Positions 25,467 through 33,571 of a DNA stretch of 53,486 nucleotides are shown here, piece after piece. Within the stretch, counting starts at the first letter, position 1; every line of letters starts with the position of its first letter. The stretch is from an uncultured Roseburia sp. (GTDB lineage: Bacteria; Bacillota; Clostridia; Lachnospirales; Lachnospiraceae), in assembly GCA_947088345.1 (NCBI GenBank), contig CAMUGE010000019.1, forward strand, positions 1 through 53,486. The letters are read 5' to 3'. The position numbers were made by a program, and so were the translations under genes. The notes beneath the pieces are model-generated. The model was not told the origin of the DNA and searched no databases. It worked only from the letters and a program-made list of their open reading frames with translations.

Positions 25467-25943
25467 TTAATGCTTGTCATCCATATATTTTGATGTTCCA
25501 CCACCGGCGCGCACCATATTGTTATAGTACTGCTGAACTACTTTCTGGCTGTTGCGGACAGACTTCACCTGCTTGCGGACAGACGCAAATTTCTGCTCTA
25601 CAAGCGGCTTGTTTCTTGCCTCCTGCGCCTGCACGGAAACGCCAAGCGCGGATAACTCCCGTATCAGATCCTGCATTTTATGGATTTGAGGAGCATACTG
25701 CTCCCTGTTTGTATTTAAGGCTTCTTTTACTCTCTCATAGAGCTGTTCAAACCCGTCGTCCAGCAAATCGATCTCCTCGATCAGCGTACCTTTTCGCCTC
25801 ATATTCTGCTCAAAATCATCGACTTCCAAATTTGGGTCCTGTAGCAGCATCTTTTGTTCAATATTCAGTTCGGAGATCTGGTTTAATAATTTCTTTTTCT
25901 TTTCCAGACTCTGAATCATCATCTCAATATAATTGGTCTCCAC
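25467..25943 (-). CDS. FliT-like flagellar chaperone
   Basis: A 158-residue, mostly helical protein with heptad-type coiled coils, rich in Lys, Glu and Gln (SLEKKKKLLNQISELN; LDDGFEQLYERVKEAL). It is the last gene before flagellin and follows fliS by 12 bases. In Firmicutes, the gene after fliS is commonly a FliT/FlgN-type export chaperone for FliD or HAPs, so the call rests on context and fold. It starts at GTG behind AGGGGG. Direct similarity is weak. Confidence 0.6.
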   Translation of the reverse strand: METNYIEMMIQSLEKKKKLLNQISELNIEQKMLLQDPNLEVDDFEQNMRRKGTLIEEIDLLDDGFEQLYERVKEALNTNREQYAPQIHKMQDLIRELSALGVSVQAQEARNKPLVEQKFASVRKQVKSVRNSQKVVQQYYNNMVRAGGGTSKYMDDKH

Positions 25944-25955
25944 GCCGTCCCCCTC

Positions 25956-26360
25956 TTAAGATATCTGTACATGTGCGCCTTCCGGTGTATGCGCGGATAA
26001 GCGCATCACTTCTTTCCATGTGTCACGGAGCGTGCGCAGATGTTTTAGAATTTCGTCAAGTATTTCCGTATCTTTTTTCAGGTTTGCCTCCAACAGGCGC
26101 TGCTGGATATACACATAGACATTGTTGAAATCCTTTGCGACAGGATACTTGTGGTTTAATGTTGCCTGAAACTCCGTGATGACACGCTCTACTTTCTGAA
26201 TATTAACATTCGCCTGTTCATAATCTTTTTTCTCAATTGCAACAATCGCCAGGTTGCAGAATTTGATCGCACCTTCATATAACATCAATGTGAGTTCCGC
26301 AGGTGATGCCGTCATTACTTTATTTTTTGCATAAGCCGCATATCCGTTATTGTTTAACAT
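25956..26360 (-). CDS. fliS: Flagellin export chaperone FliS
   Basis: A 134-residue FliS. The N-terminus (MLNNNGYAAYAKNKVMTASP) and the AELTLMLYEGAIKFCNLA helix are typical, as are ANVNIQKVERVITEFQATLN and VYIQQRLLEANLKKD. FliS binds the flagellin C-terminus and stops early polymerisation in the cytoplasm. The start at 26360 (MLNNN) has GGAG seven bases upstream; a longer in-frame ORF starts nine codons earlier without a ribosome site. It lies between fliD and the FliT-like gene. Confidence 0.95.
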   Translation of the reverse strand: MLNNNGYAAYAKNKVMTASPAELTLMLYEGAIKFCNLAIVAIEKKDYEQANVNIQKVERVITEFQATLNHKYPVAKDFNNVYVYIQQRLLEANLKKDTEILDEILKHLRTLRDTWKEVMRLSAHTPEGAHVQIS

Positions 26361-26426
26361 TTTGTCTCCATTCTGCGCATATCGCACCAGATTTGTTTAT
26401 CGACAGGGACTCGTAATGCCCGAAGC

Positions 26427-26457
26427 CATTGTGCGGGCAGATTTCACCCGCACAATG
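26427..26457. repeat. Strong intercistronic hairpin between fliD and fliS
   Basis: CATTGTGCGGG (26427-26437) pairs with CCCGCACAATG (26447-26457) around a 9-base loop. No T-run follows on either strand. It occupies the centre of the 142-base gap and may be a stabilising, processing or partial attenuation structure that sets the FliS and FliT-like levels apart from FliD. It also begins after an outer GCC/GGC pair. Confidence 0.75.
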
Positions 26458-26502
26458 CTCCAGGCACTGTAAAAATCTCTGTATTCAATTAAATTCATTC
26501 TG

Positions 26503-28881
26503 TTACATACCAAGCAGACCGGACAGCTGTGACTGCTGTGACTGTAATTTTGCAAGTGCCGTTTCCATTGCAGAAAACTTCTTATAATAGTAATCTTCCT
26601 GTGCTTTCAGCTTCTCCTCCCATTTGGAAATGGTATCGGTGTAGTCGCTGTACTCTTTTGCCATTTCTTTGTCATTGTAGACTGAGAACTTGCTGCTCAT
26701 CTGTGTGCTGCCCATCTTCTTGTCGATCGCTTTGTAAAGACCGTCTGTCAGCTGCTTCATAAATTCTATCACAGAATCCGGATCGGATTTTAATGCAGCC
26801 ATGAGTTTATCGTCTTTGGATGCCGTTGAAGCGTCATCCTCATCACCATAAATATGATATGCGTTCTGCTGGTTCTCCGCTGCGTCGAAAATTCCTAATG
26901 TTGCAATACCAAATGTCGCAAGACTGACTTTCTTTCCATTTACCTCGTATGCTTTTGCCATGGAGTTGGTCATCAGGTTCATAATACTGCCCAACTGATC
27001 GTCACGCCGAAGCAGAGAGGATTTAATCTTGTCTTCCCACTTCTCAATCTCGGTATCTGACATAGCATCGCGCTCTTCGTCAGTCAACGGCTCATATCCC
27101 TTTGCCGATCCCGCGTTGTACAGCGATGTCATCTCGTTAATCAGAGAATTGTAGCTGGAGAGGAAATCTTTGATCTTATCGTATAATCCCTGTACGTCAT
27201 TGTCTGTTGTGATCGAAATCTCTCCGTCTGTCTTTGCAAGCGTATTGATGGAAAGGCCGTTAATCTCAAAATTGTTGCTCGAGGAAGTAAACTCCGCGCC
27301 GTTTAATAAAATAACGGCATCGGTACCGTCAATCCTGACCGAACCTTTTGAGTAATCCGGATGATCCAGCGCTTCCACAGCCATTCCGACTTTGTCCTGC
27401 AGCATCTCCGGCGTCTCGGTATCATTGGCAAGAACACTGTTTTCATCAAGAAACTCTTTATTTGCACTTATGGTATCTTTCCAGTTTTTTGTCAGCGTAT
27501 CTAATGTGCCGTTTGCATAAGCGGCCTGTATATCCGCTACTTTCTGCGCTGCCGCGGTTCCTGGTGTCGCATCCGTTTCATAATCCTTTACGGTATTAAG
27601 GTTGTTCCTTAAATTGGATATAGCTGCTCCATCCATCTGGTATTCATTGTTTGCAGCATCGTACGTACCAAGTCCGGCTTTCACTTCGAGTTCAGCAGCA
27701 CGAATTGCACCGTTTGTAACATTTACCTTACTGCCGGCAATCGTGAGTTCATAGCGCTCACCACTGCCGATTTTGTTTACAGTGGCGCCTGTTATTTCGT
27801 TTCCGCTGTCATCTTTGACAGTATAACCACCGCTTCCGTCATCTGTGATGGTATACGCCGTTCCGTCCTCGGCAACAAAAATACTGTCGGCGTCATCACG
27901 GTTAATCAGCTTATTCAACAGATCCCATTCCTGCGTTGTGCCGCCATTCTGTGTAAATTTATCCTTTGTATCCTGCACGCCTTTATATGCATCCGCATAG
28001 GCAAGCGCTGAGGATAATTCCGTATTCTCATCCGCCTTGTCATAAATTTCGGCGCGAATATCCTCGATATTTTGTTTTGTCAGCGCCGCATCATAAGTTG
28101 TAGTGCCGTTCTGTACGTCAGAATTGACCAGATAGTTGCCGCTTGCATCTTTGAGCAGGTTACCGGCTGCATCTTTCTGGTAATAAGAGTTGCCCGCGCT
28201 GTCTAATGCATATTTCGCAAAGTTTTCGTAATTTTCAATATTTGCCTGAGATTTTGCATTCAGTCCAAGCTTCTTAAGAGCCTCCATACCGTCTGCATTT
28301 GCTGCTGTCAGTGAAAAATCATTTTCCTTTCCGGAATCGCCGGCGGAAAGGAAGAATCGATGATTCGCAGAATCAAAGCTCGCTTTAATACCAGCGTCTT
28401 TGAATGCGTTTGTAAGATCGTCGACAGTCATATTGCCGCTCAGCTTCATGTCCGTCGTCCTGCCTTTGACGGTCACGCTTATGGTAGAACCGTCCTCAAT
28501 GCCAAGTTCAGATAATTTCGTACCGCCCCTGACACTGCTGCCAAGATTTGCGCCTGTTAAGTATCCGGCTTTTGCCGTTTCTTTCACCTCAAGAGACTGT
28601 GTGCCGTTTACGGCGCCCTCGGTTGCAGTTACGTTTACCTTAGTTGCATCCGAAACATTTACTTTCTTTGTCTTGTAGGCGGATGTAAAACGGAGTGCAT
28701 CAAGACTCTTATAAAATGTATTTACCTTTTTATTCAGTTCACTCCAGGCTGTCTGTTTCCAGCTGAGTTTTGTCTGTGCTTTCGTATATTTTTCTGTTTT
28801 TGTCCGGTATGCGGACACCAGCGCCGATACAAGTGATTCTGTATCAAGACCGGAATTTAATCCTGTCAGTCTAATTGGCAT
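26503..28881 (-). CDS. fliD: Flagellar cap protein FliD (HAP2), enlarged
   Basis: A 792-residue FliD, against about 450-500 in many bacteria. The N-terminus (MPIRLTGLNSGLDTESLV) and helical region (SWKQTAWSELNKKVNTFY, SLDALRFTSAYKTKKV) are typical. The C-terminal module (QGLYDKIKDFLSSYNSLINE; ERDAMSDTEIEKWEDKIKSS; ending MSSKF and a KLQSQQSQLSGLLGM coiled-coil tail) is also present. An extra domain of roughly 250 residues lies at about 230-500 and includes a degenerate repeat (DAAGNLLKDASGNYL). The cap controls flagellin folding at the filament tip. Start: ATG behind AGGAGG. It follows flaG by 15 bases. Confidence 0.95.
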   Translation of the reverse strand: MPIRLTGLNSGLDTESLVSALVSAYRTKTEKYTKAQTKLSWKQTAWSELNKKVNTFYKSLDALRFTSAYKTKKVNVSDATKVNVTATEGAVNGTQSLEVKETAKAGYLTGANLGSSVRGGTKLSELGIEDGSTISVTVKGRTTDMKLSGNMTVDDLTNAFKDAGIKASFDSANHRFFLSAGDSGKENDFSLTAANADGMEALKKLGLNAKSQANIENYENFAKYALDSAGNSYYQKDAAGNLLKDASGNYLVNSDVQNGTTTYDAALTKQNIEDIRAEIYDKADENTELSSALAYADAYKGVQDTKDKFTQNGGTTQEWDLLNKLINRDDADSIFVAEDGTAYTITDDGSGGYTVKDDSGNEITGATVNKIGSGERYELTIAGSKVNVTNGAIRAAELEVKAGLGTYDAANNEYQMDGAAISNLRNNLNTVKDYETDATPGTAAAQKVADIQAAYANGTLDTLTKNWKDTISANKEFLDENSVLANDTETPEMLQDKVGMAVEALDHPDYSKGSVRIDGTDAVILLNGAEFTSSSNNFEINGLSINTLAKTDGEISITTDNDVQGLYDKIKDFLSSYNSLINEMTSLYNAGSAKGYEPLTDEERDAMSDTEIEKWEDKIKSSLLRRDDQLGSIMNLMTNSMAKAYEVNGKKVSLATFGIATLGIFDAAENQQNAYHIYGDEDDASTASKDDKLMAALKSDPDSVIEFMKQLTDGLYKAIDKKMGSTQMSSKFSVYNDKEMAKEYSDYTDTISKWEEKLKAQEDYYYKKFSAMETALAKLQSQQSQLSGLLGM

Positions 28882-28896
28882 AGGGATGTTCCTCCT

Positions 28897-29292
28897 TTAT
28901 CTTTTCTCATCTAACATCAGTCCGGCCGCTTCCCAGACTTTTGCTATCATATCAAGAGTCTCCTCCGCGGGATACTCTTTCATTACTTTCTTTGACTCTT
29001 TGTCGACAATCTTAATCGTCACACGGTTCGTCTTTTCATGAATGCCGAACACCGCCTCCGAATTGCCCATTTTCTTGTTCAGGTCGCTCACGGCATTTTT
29101 AAGCTGTTCGCTGTCCCCGTAAGCGTTTCCGTTTTGTGTTTTGCCTGTCTTATCTTCTTTGACACTATTGTTTTTTTTGTCGGATATGCCGCTTTCTCGT
29201 GCAGCGGCCTGTGGCTGTACCTCCGCTGCCTGCGCGCCCGTACTTCCCTGATACATTGACGCGTCTTTTCTCGAAACTGCCTCAATTCCCAC
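28897..29292 (-). CDS. flaG: FlaG-family protein
   Basis: A 131-residue protein whose C-terminal 60 residues match the FlaG domain (LKNAVSDLNKKMGNSEAVFG; RVTIKIVDKESKKVMKEYPA; MIAKVWEAAGLMLDEKR). The N-terminal half is polar and variable. FlaG affects filament length in other bacteria. The start is taken as GTG at 29292 behind GGAGGTGG; an ATG five codons upstream lacks a ribosome site. It lies directly before fliD and after csrA, with a sigma-28-like box between. Confidence 0.85.
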   Translation of the reverse strand: MGIEAVSRKDASMYQGSTGAQAAEVQPQAAARESGISDKKNNSVKEDKTGKTQNGNAYGDSEQLKNAVSDLNKKMGNSEAVFGIHEKTNRVTIKIVDKESKKVMKEYPAEETLDMIAKVWEAAGLMLDEKR

Positions 29293-29351
29293 GTTAACCA
29301 CCTCCATGTGATATCTGCAAATCTTCCGTTAAAAATAGTTTTCTATTCTAT

Positions 29352-29378
29352 ATATCGGAAAATTGTATGTGAACTTAA
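29352..29378 (-). promoter_or_regulatory. Sigma-28-like promoter of flaG-fliD-fliS
   Basis: Minus strand TCCGATAT (29352-29359) is preceded by TTAA at 15 bases or TAAG at 14. The -10 is as good as at flagellin; the -35 is weaker. The leader has ANGGA motifs (ACGGA and ATGGA at the ribosome site), so CsrA might act here too. Confidence 0.5.
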
Positions 29379-29383
29379 CCTTT

Positions 29384-29599
29384 TTACATGAAATTCTTCA
29401 AGGATTCAAAGGCATCCGCGGAAATGGCATTCTCATTTTCTTCCTGAATCTGAACGTAGATTTCTTTCCGGTAAACAGGTACATCCCTTGGCGCGGTAAT
29501 TCCCAGTTTTATCTGATCGCCGCGAATCTCCAACACCGTAATTTCAACGTTATTGTTAATGACAAGTGATTCTCCTTTTTTTCTCGTCAACGCCAGCAT
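29384..29599 (-). CDS. csrA: Carbon storage regulator CsrA, flagellin translation repressor
   Basis: A 71-residue RNA-binding dimer with the signature N-terminus [17 protein letters not shown] and the core [20 protein letters not shown]. It binds ANGGA sites in mRNA leaders; in Bacillus it blocks hag translation and is held off by FliW. The start is the ATG at 29599 (MLALT), two bases after the fliW stop, so translation is likely coupled. The six-base extended ORF begins with TTG and is not needed. Confidence 0.97.
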   Translation of the reverse strand: MLALTRKKGESLVINNNVEITVLEIRGDQIKLGITAPRDVPVYRKEIYVQIQEENENAISADAFESLKNFM

Positions 29600-29601
29600 T
29601 C

Positions 29602-30060
29602 TCAATCACCCGCCTTTTCTTTTTTCTCTTTAAGCAGCTCATAAATCCGGAATTTGACAGCAAAGTCGTCTTCCACGATCAGCTGACACCCCTTTCGGGT
29701 TGCCGTATTGATTACGACCGGCGCTTTTAAGTTCACCGCCATATCTTCCATTTTTTTCGGCACGGTAATTGTGTTTAATACATAGCAGCTCTCATCCGTA
29801 AACTCACCGAGCGCCGAGAGCATTGCATCGTCCACAGTCGGATTGTAATCAGGCAGAATACGGCTCGGATCAATTACCGGAAACGCAATATCCGGATCAT
29901 CCATAGACTGCATCCAGCGTATAAAATTGTCTTCTTTTTCTTCATCGTAGATTAACGTAAATTTTTTTAAATCCGGAAAACCGATCATACCGTTTTCCAT
30001 TGTGATAATTTTTTCTTCTTCGATATCAATTTCTCCAAACAGTCTGGTAGTCGCTTTCAT
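29602..30060 (-). CDS. fliW: Flagellar assembly factor FliW
   Basis: A 152-residue protein with the FliW core ([51 protein letters not shown] and [17 protein letters not shown]). FliW binds CsrA and, when free flagellin accumulates, is captured by flagellin and frees CsrA. The chosen ATG at 30060 has AAAGGAG six bases upstream; the longer ORF starts nine codons earlier within the leader. It overlaps nothing and is followed two bases later by csrA. Confidence 0.96.
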   Translation of the reverse strand: MKATTRLFGEIDIEEEKIITMENGMIGFPDLKKFTLIYDEEKEDNFIRWMQSMDDPDIAFPVIDPSRILPDYNPTVDDAMLSALGEFTDESCYVLNTITVPKKMEDMAVNLKAPVVINTATRKGCQLIVEDDFAVKFRIYELLKEKKEKAGD

Positions 30061-30120
30061 CTCCTTCTCCTTTTGCAAAGAATACAAACAGCAATAGATT
30101 TCTATATATAAGATGTTTGT

Positions 30121-30146
30121 GGCAAAAGGTATGTTAACCTTTTGCC
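30121..30146. repeat. Hairpin between flgL and fliW
   Basis: GGCAAAAGGT (30121-30130) pairs with ACCTTTTGCC (30137-30146) around a 6-base loop. It directly follows the flgL stop codon in the 93-base gap. No T-run follows, so it is at most a weak terminator; a mRNA-processing or stability role is possible. Confidence 0.7.
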
Positions 30147-30153
30147 CTTGGTA

Positions 30154-31692
30154 TCATATATAATTTAATAATGTACTTTGATTTGCTTTGGCTGCAGCCT
30201 GAAGTGATGCGGAATATGCGTTGTAAGCTGCCGTATAGTCAATGATAATATCTGACAGCTCACGATCCTCGTTGGTCGACTTTAATTCCTCGATGGTCGT
30301 CTGCTGCTGAGACATACGTTTCTTTACAAGTTCAAGCGTCTTGCCTTTACTTCCTACTACAGTCTGTGCCAAATCTATTTTTTCAAGGTATTTGTCGCAT
30401 TTTCCGATACAGGTATTGTAGAGCTTTTGCATATTATCATCGGCATAATCGCATTCCTTGCCCACAGCTGTAATCCATTTGTCCAACCGCTCCTGGGCCT
30501 CCGGATCTGCGTATTCATCCATTTTTTTCATTGCTTTTAAGTCGGTTAATTTCTGATGCGCGTCAATGGATCGCTGTACAGCTGTAATCATTTCATCCAT
30601 ATCTCTGCCAAGCGCCGCGTCAAAAACGTCGGATGCGTTTGTATTGACAGTCAGTGTCTGATTACTTGCAACCGTAAATTTCATATCCTGATATATCTCG
30701 TTGCCGTCCTCGTCAAATTTGGTATACTCGATCGGATGATTGGTATCTGTTACATCAGTACAGTTGTAATAATATTCCGGACGCAGCTCACCCTCGTTAA
30801 AGCCTGTCTTCTGATAGCTGATCGAGACATCCGCCTTTCCGCCTTTCAAATCGGATGCAAGTTCATCCGACAAGATCAGCTCGCCGGAATCTTTGATAAA
30901 TACCGCGCCGCCCGCCGGAATATCATAACCGTTTGCGCTTGCAGCCTCCCAATCCTTATAATTGTCATAGACGGTCGGCGCAATCTGCGTTGGCGTCGTC
31001 ATATTCTGCGTCGTATAGGTGATCACCGGATTTGTGGTATCGCCCGGGTCCTGTGCATTGCCGGAAACTTTTCCGTAACTCAAACGAATCCGCTGGTATA
31101 TACTTTCTTCCGGTTCGCTGATCGGATTGTCGACTGCCTGCTGCGCATTGTTCGGTATTGTCACATCCCCGCTGTAATAGCGATGCTCTTCAATATCTTT
31201 ATACGTAAATCCCTGCGTGATGTTATATGTCGTGTCTTTCTCATTCGTCATAAACGTCAGCTTTTTGTTTGTATGGAAACCGGTGAATACCGTTCTCCCT
31301 GCATAGTCGGTATTGCCCTCTGCATAGACCTGCTCTCTTAATTTCTGCATCTGTTCTAAGATTGCCTGTCTGTCGCTTTCTTTTAAATCATCGCCTGCAC
31401 CGTAAACAGCCTCGCTTCGGATATCCCTGACCAGCGTCTCCATATTGTAAATGGCGGTATCCGTTACGCTAAGCCATGACTCCGCATCGGGAATATTTCT
31501 CTGATAATACTGGTTTACCTGGCTTAAAGCGCTGCGAAGACGAAGCGCGCGCACTGCAATTACCGGATCTTCCGATGGTCTCTGAATCTTCTTCTGGGAC
31601 GACATCTGATTATTTAATCTGTCTACATTTACTTTATTGCCATTGATATTATTCGACGTATTATGCATAATCATATTGTTAGTAATACGCAT
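30154..31692 (-). CDS. flgL: Flagellar hook-associated protein FlgL (HAP3)
   Basis: A 512-residue protein, larger than the enteric FlgL. The flagellin-like N-terminus (MRITNNMIMHNTSNNINGNK; IQRPSEDPVIAVRALRLRSA; NYADAESWLS type motif given as IPDAESWLSV) and C-terminus (SDIIIDYTAAYNAYSASLQA, ending STLLNYI) are conserved. The central domain (about 190-370) is variable. FlgL joins FlgK to the filament. ATG follows AGGAGGG. It lies downstream of two flgK genes. Confidence 0.93.
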   Translation of the reverse strand: MRITNNMIMHNTSNNINGNKVNVDRLNNQMSSQKKIQRPSEDPVIAVRALRLRSALSQVNQYYQRNIPDAESWLSVTDTAIYNMETLVRDIRSEAVYGAGDDLKESDRQAILEQMQKLREQVYAEGNTDYAGRTVFTGFHTNKKLTFMTNEKDTTYNITQGFTYKDIEEHRYYSGDVTIPNNAQQAVDNPISEPEESIYQRIRLSYGKVSGNAQDPGDTTNPVITYTTQNMTTPTQIAPTVYDNYKDWEAASANGYDIPAGGAVFIKDSGELILSDELASDLKGGKADVSISYQKTGFNEGELRPEYYYNCTDVTDTNHPIEYTKFDEDGNEIYQDMKFTVASNQTLTVNTNASDVFDAALGRDMDEMITAVQRSIDAHQKLTDLKAMKKMDEYADPEAQERLDKWITAVGKECDYADDNMQKLYNTCIGKCDKYLEKIDLAQTVVGSKGKTLELVKKRMSQQQTTIEELKSTNEDRELSDIIIDYTAAYNAYSASLQAAAKANQSTLLNYI

Positions 31693-31716
31693 GACATTCC
31701 CTCCTGCTCTTTCTCA

Positions 31717-33561
31717 TTATACACCGGTCTGCTGGATTAGTTTATCGTAAATTTCTGCCATTACGGAAATCATCTTGGATGCAAGGTTATACGAATACTG
31801 GAATTTCAGCATATCAAGTCCTTCCTCATCCTCGTCAACACCGGAAATCGACATTCTCTGCGATTCGATCGTACTGCCCACATTATAATATTTTTCGTAA
31901 AAAATCTCGGACTCCTGTTTGTCTACCGATATATCGGCAATCATACATTTCAGGAAATCAGCCGCGTTTCCTCCGCGGTAAAGAGTGGTATTTTCATGTA
32001 ATTTTAACAGCTCCTCGCACAGATCATATGAATCGACGCCGCCGCTCTCAATTTCATGCTTATTGTCGTCGATGCTCTCCGGGTGCACGGTAAGACCTAT
32101 TTTATCGGGATGCGTTGCGCACACAGAAGAAATTTTTATATTGGCGGCAGTCATCTGATAGTAACAGTCATCCGTGCTTCCCGTCGGTTTATCGCCGAAC
32201 GCATACTCGTTTCCGTCCTTATCCGCTGCAGTAAAAAAAGCAAAATAGTCTGTCGGATCTCCGTTTAAATCCTCGCCTTTTTTCATAATATCATTAAATT
32301 TCTGCGTGAACGAACGCAAAAACTGGTTCATCTGCGCCATATAATAGGGAATACCCATTACATCGACTGCCGATCCGATCGACGCGGACTTTCCGTCCGC
32401 TTTTTCAATGTCCTGACTCGAAAGCGGCGCATCCAGATTAAATGTGTAGGAAGTCACTTCCCCCTTATCATTCGTCTCGAACGTAAACCCGTCATATTTA
32501 TAATCGCGTCCGTTGATTGTCAGGACTCCCTGCTGCGGCATCGTCATTGTCTCGACAGATGTAACCGACGGCGATGTCACCGTAATTTGTCTGGAATTAT
32601 CAATTTTGACAACCCCGGTAAAATTATCTGCATTGTTGCCGTCGCGTATATCAAAAAGGGCTTTCAGCGTGCCGGACATACTGTTGCCGCCCGCATAAAA
32701 TGTATTGCCTGTGTCTTTCCATTTGATACTGTAAAGTCCGTCCACATCCGACTGATTAATCTTTCTTTCACGTGAAACGCACTCCAACTGATTGTAATCG
32801 TAATCGTTGACTAAAATCTGTCCGTTTATTCTCACAGTATAATGCGTACCGCCTGTATACATATCCGGATATTTCGAATTTTCTACCGGCGCCTCTGTCG
32901 CCTCCACCGGTACAATCTTTGACAATTCGTCTACGAGCAGCGCTCTCTGATCGCGAAGCTCGTTTGCATATCCCCCCTGCACCTCAATCACGTTAATCTG
33001 TTTGTTGAGCAGCGATATTTTCTGTGCGATCGCATTGATATTGTCAACCGTGCTCTTGATTTCCTCATTCACATTGCCCTGAATATCGCTAAGCCCCTGT
33101 GCAACGCTGTTAAAATAAACCGCAAAGTCATGGGCGCTGGAAGTAAACTGCTGTCTCGTATTGACATCGCCCGCATTGGTTTTCAGAGTGTCCAGATTTG
33201 CAAACATTTTATCCATAATGGTGGAAAACCCTTCTTCTCCGGTATCAATAAAATAGTTCTCAATCTGATGAAAATAATTTAATCTGGATTCATACAGTCC
33301 GAGGGACGTCTGATTCTCCCAGTATCTGTGATCATAATAAAGATTTCTAAGCTGTGTTACGGACTCCGTTTTAACGCCTGTTCCGACTGCGCCATACGAA
33401 GTATAGGTGCGCAATGCGGAAGATGCCACTCTGTTCGCCTGCTGCTTGCAGTATCCCGGCGTTCTGACATTCGAAATATTGTTCGCTGTTGTATTTAATG
33501 CGACATGAAAAGAATTTAATCCTGACTGCGCAATGGTCAATCCAAAAAATGTCGATAACAT
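31717..33561 (-). CDS. flgK2: Flagellar hook-associated protein FlgK, second copy
   Basis: A 614-residue FlgK-type protein. N-terminal HAP1 region: MLSTFFGLTIAQSGLNSFHV and NTTANNISNVRTPGYCKQQA. The C-terminus (LDMLKFQYSYNLASKMISVM) forms the paired helix. It differs clearly from its neighbour at 33572, so it is a diverged paralogue, not a recent duplicate. It starts at 33561 behind GGAGAG and ends 24 bases before flgL. FlgK-type proteins sit at the hook-filament junction. Whether both are used together is unknown. Confidence 0.88.
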   Translation of the reverse strand: MLSTFFGLTIAQSGLNSFHVALNTTANNISNVRTPGYCKQQANRVASSALRTYTSYGAVGTGVKTESVTQLRNLYYDHRYWENQTSLGLYESRLNYFHQIENYFIDTGEEGFSTIMDKMFANLDTLKTNAGDVNTRQQFTSSAHDFAVYFNSVAQGLSDIQGNVNEEIKSTVDNINAIAQKISLLNKQINVIEVQGGYANELRDQRALLVDELSKIVPVEATEAPVENSKYPDMYTGGTHYTVRINGQILVNDYDYNQLECVSRERKINQSDVDGLYSIKWKDTGNTFYAGGNSMSGTLKALFDIRDGNNADNFTGVVKIDNSRQITVTSPSVTSVETMTMPQQGVLTINGRDYKYDGFTFETNDKGEVTSYTFNLDAPLSSQDIEKADGKSASIGSAVDVMGIPYYMAQMNQFLRSFTQKFNDIMKKGEDLNGDPTDYFAFFTAADKDGNEYAFGDKPTGSTDDCYYQMTAANIKISSVCATHPDKIGLTVHPESIDDNKHEIESGGVDSYDLCEELLKLHENTTLYRGGNAADFLKCMIADISVDKQESEIFYEKYYNVGSTIESQRMSISGVDEDEEGLDMLKFQYSYNLASKMISVMAEIYDKLIQQTGV

Positions 33562-33571
33562 AATCTCTCTC

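Noticed and set aside
25490-26128. 212-codon plus-strand open frame opposite fliS and the FliT-like gene
   Set aside because: Antisense to two well-supported genes, no family features.
30556-31341. 261-codon plus-strand open frame opposite flgL
   Set aside because: Lies fully inside flgL, no ribosome site, composition of an antisense shadow.
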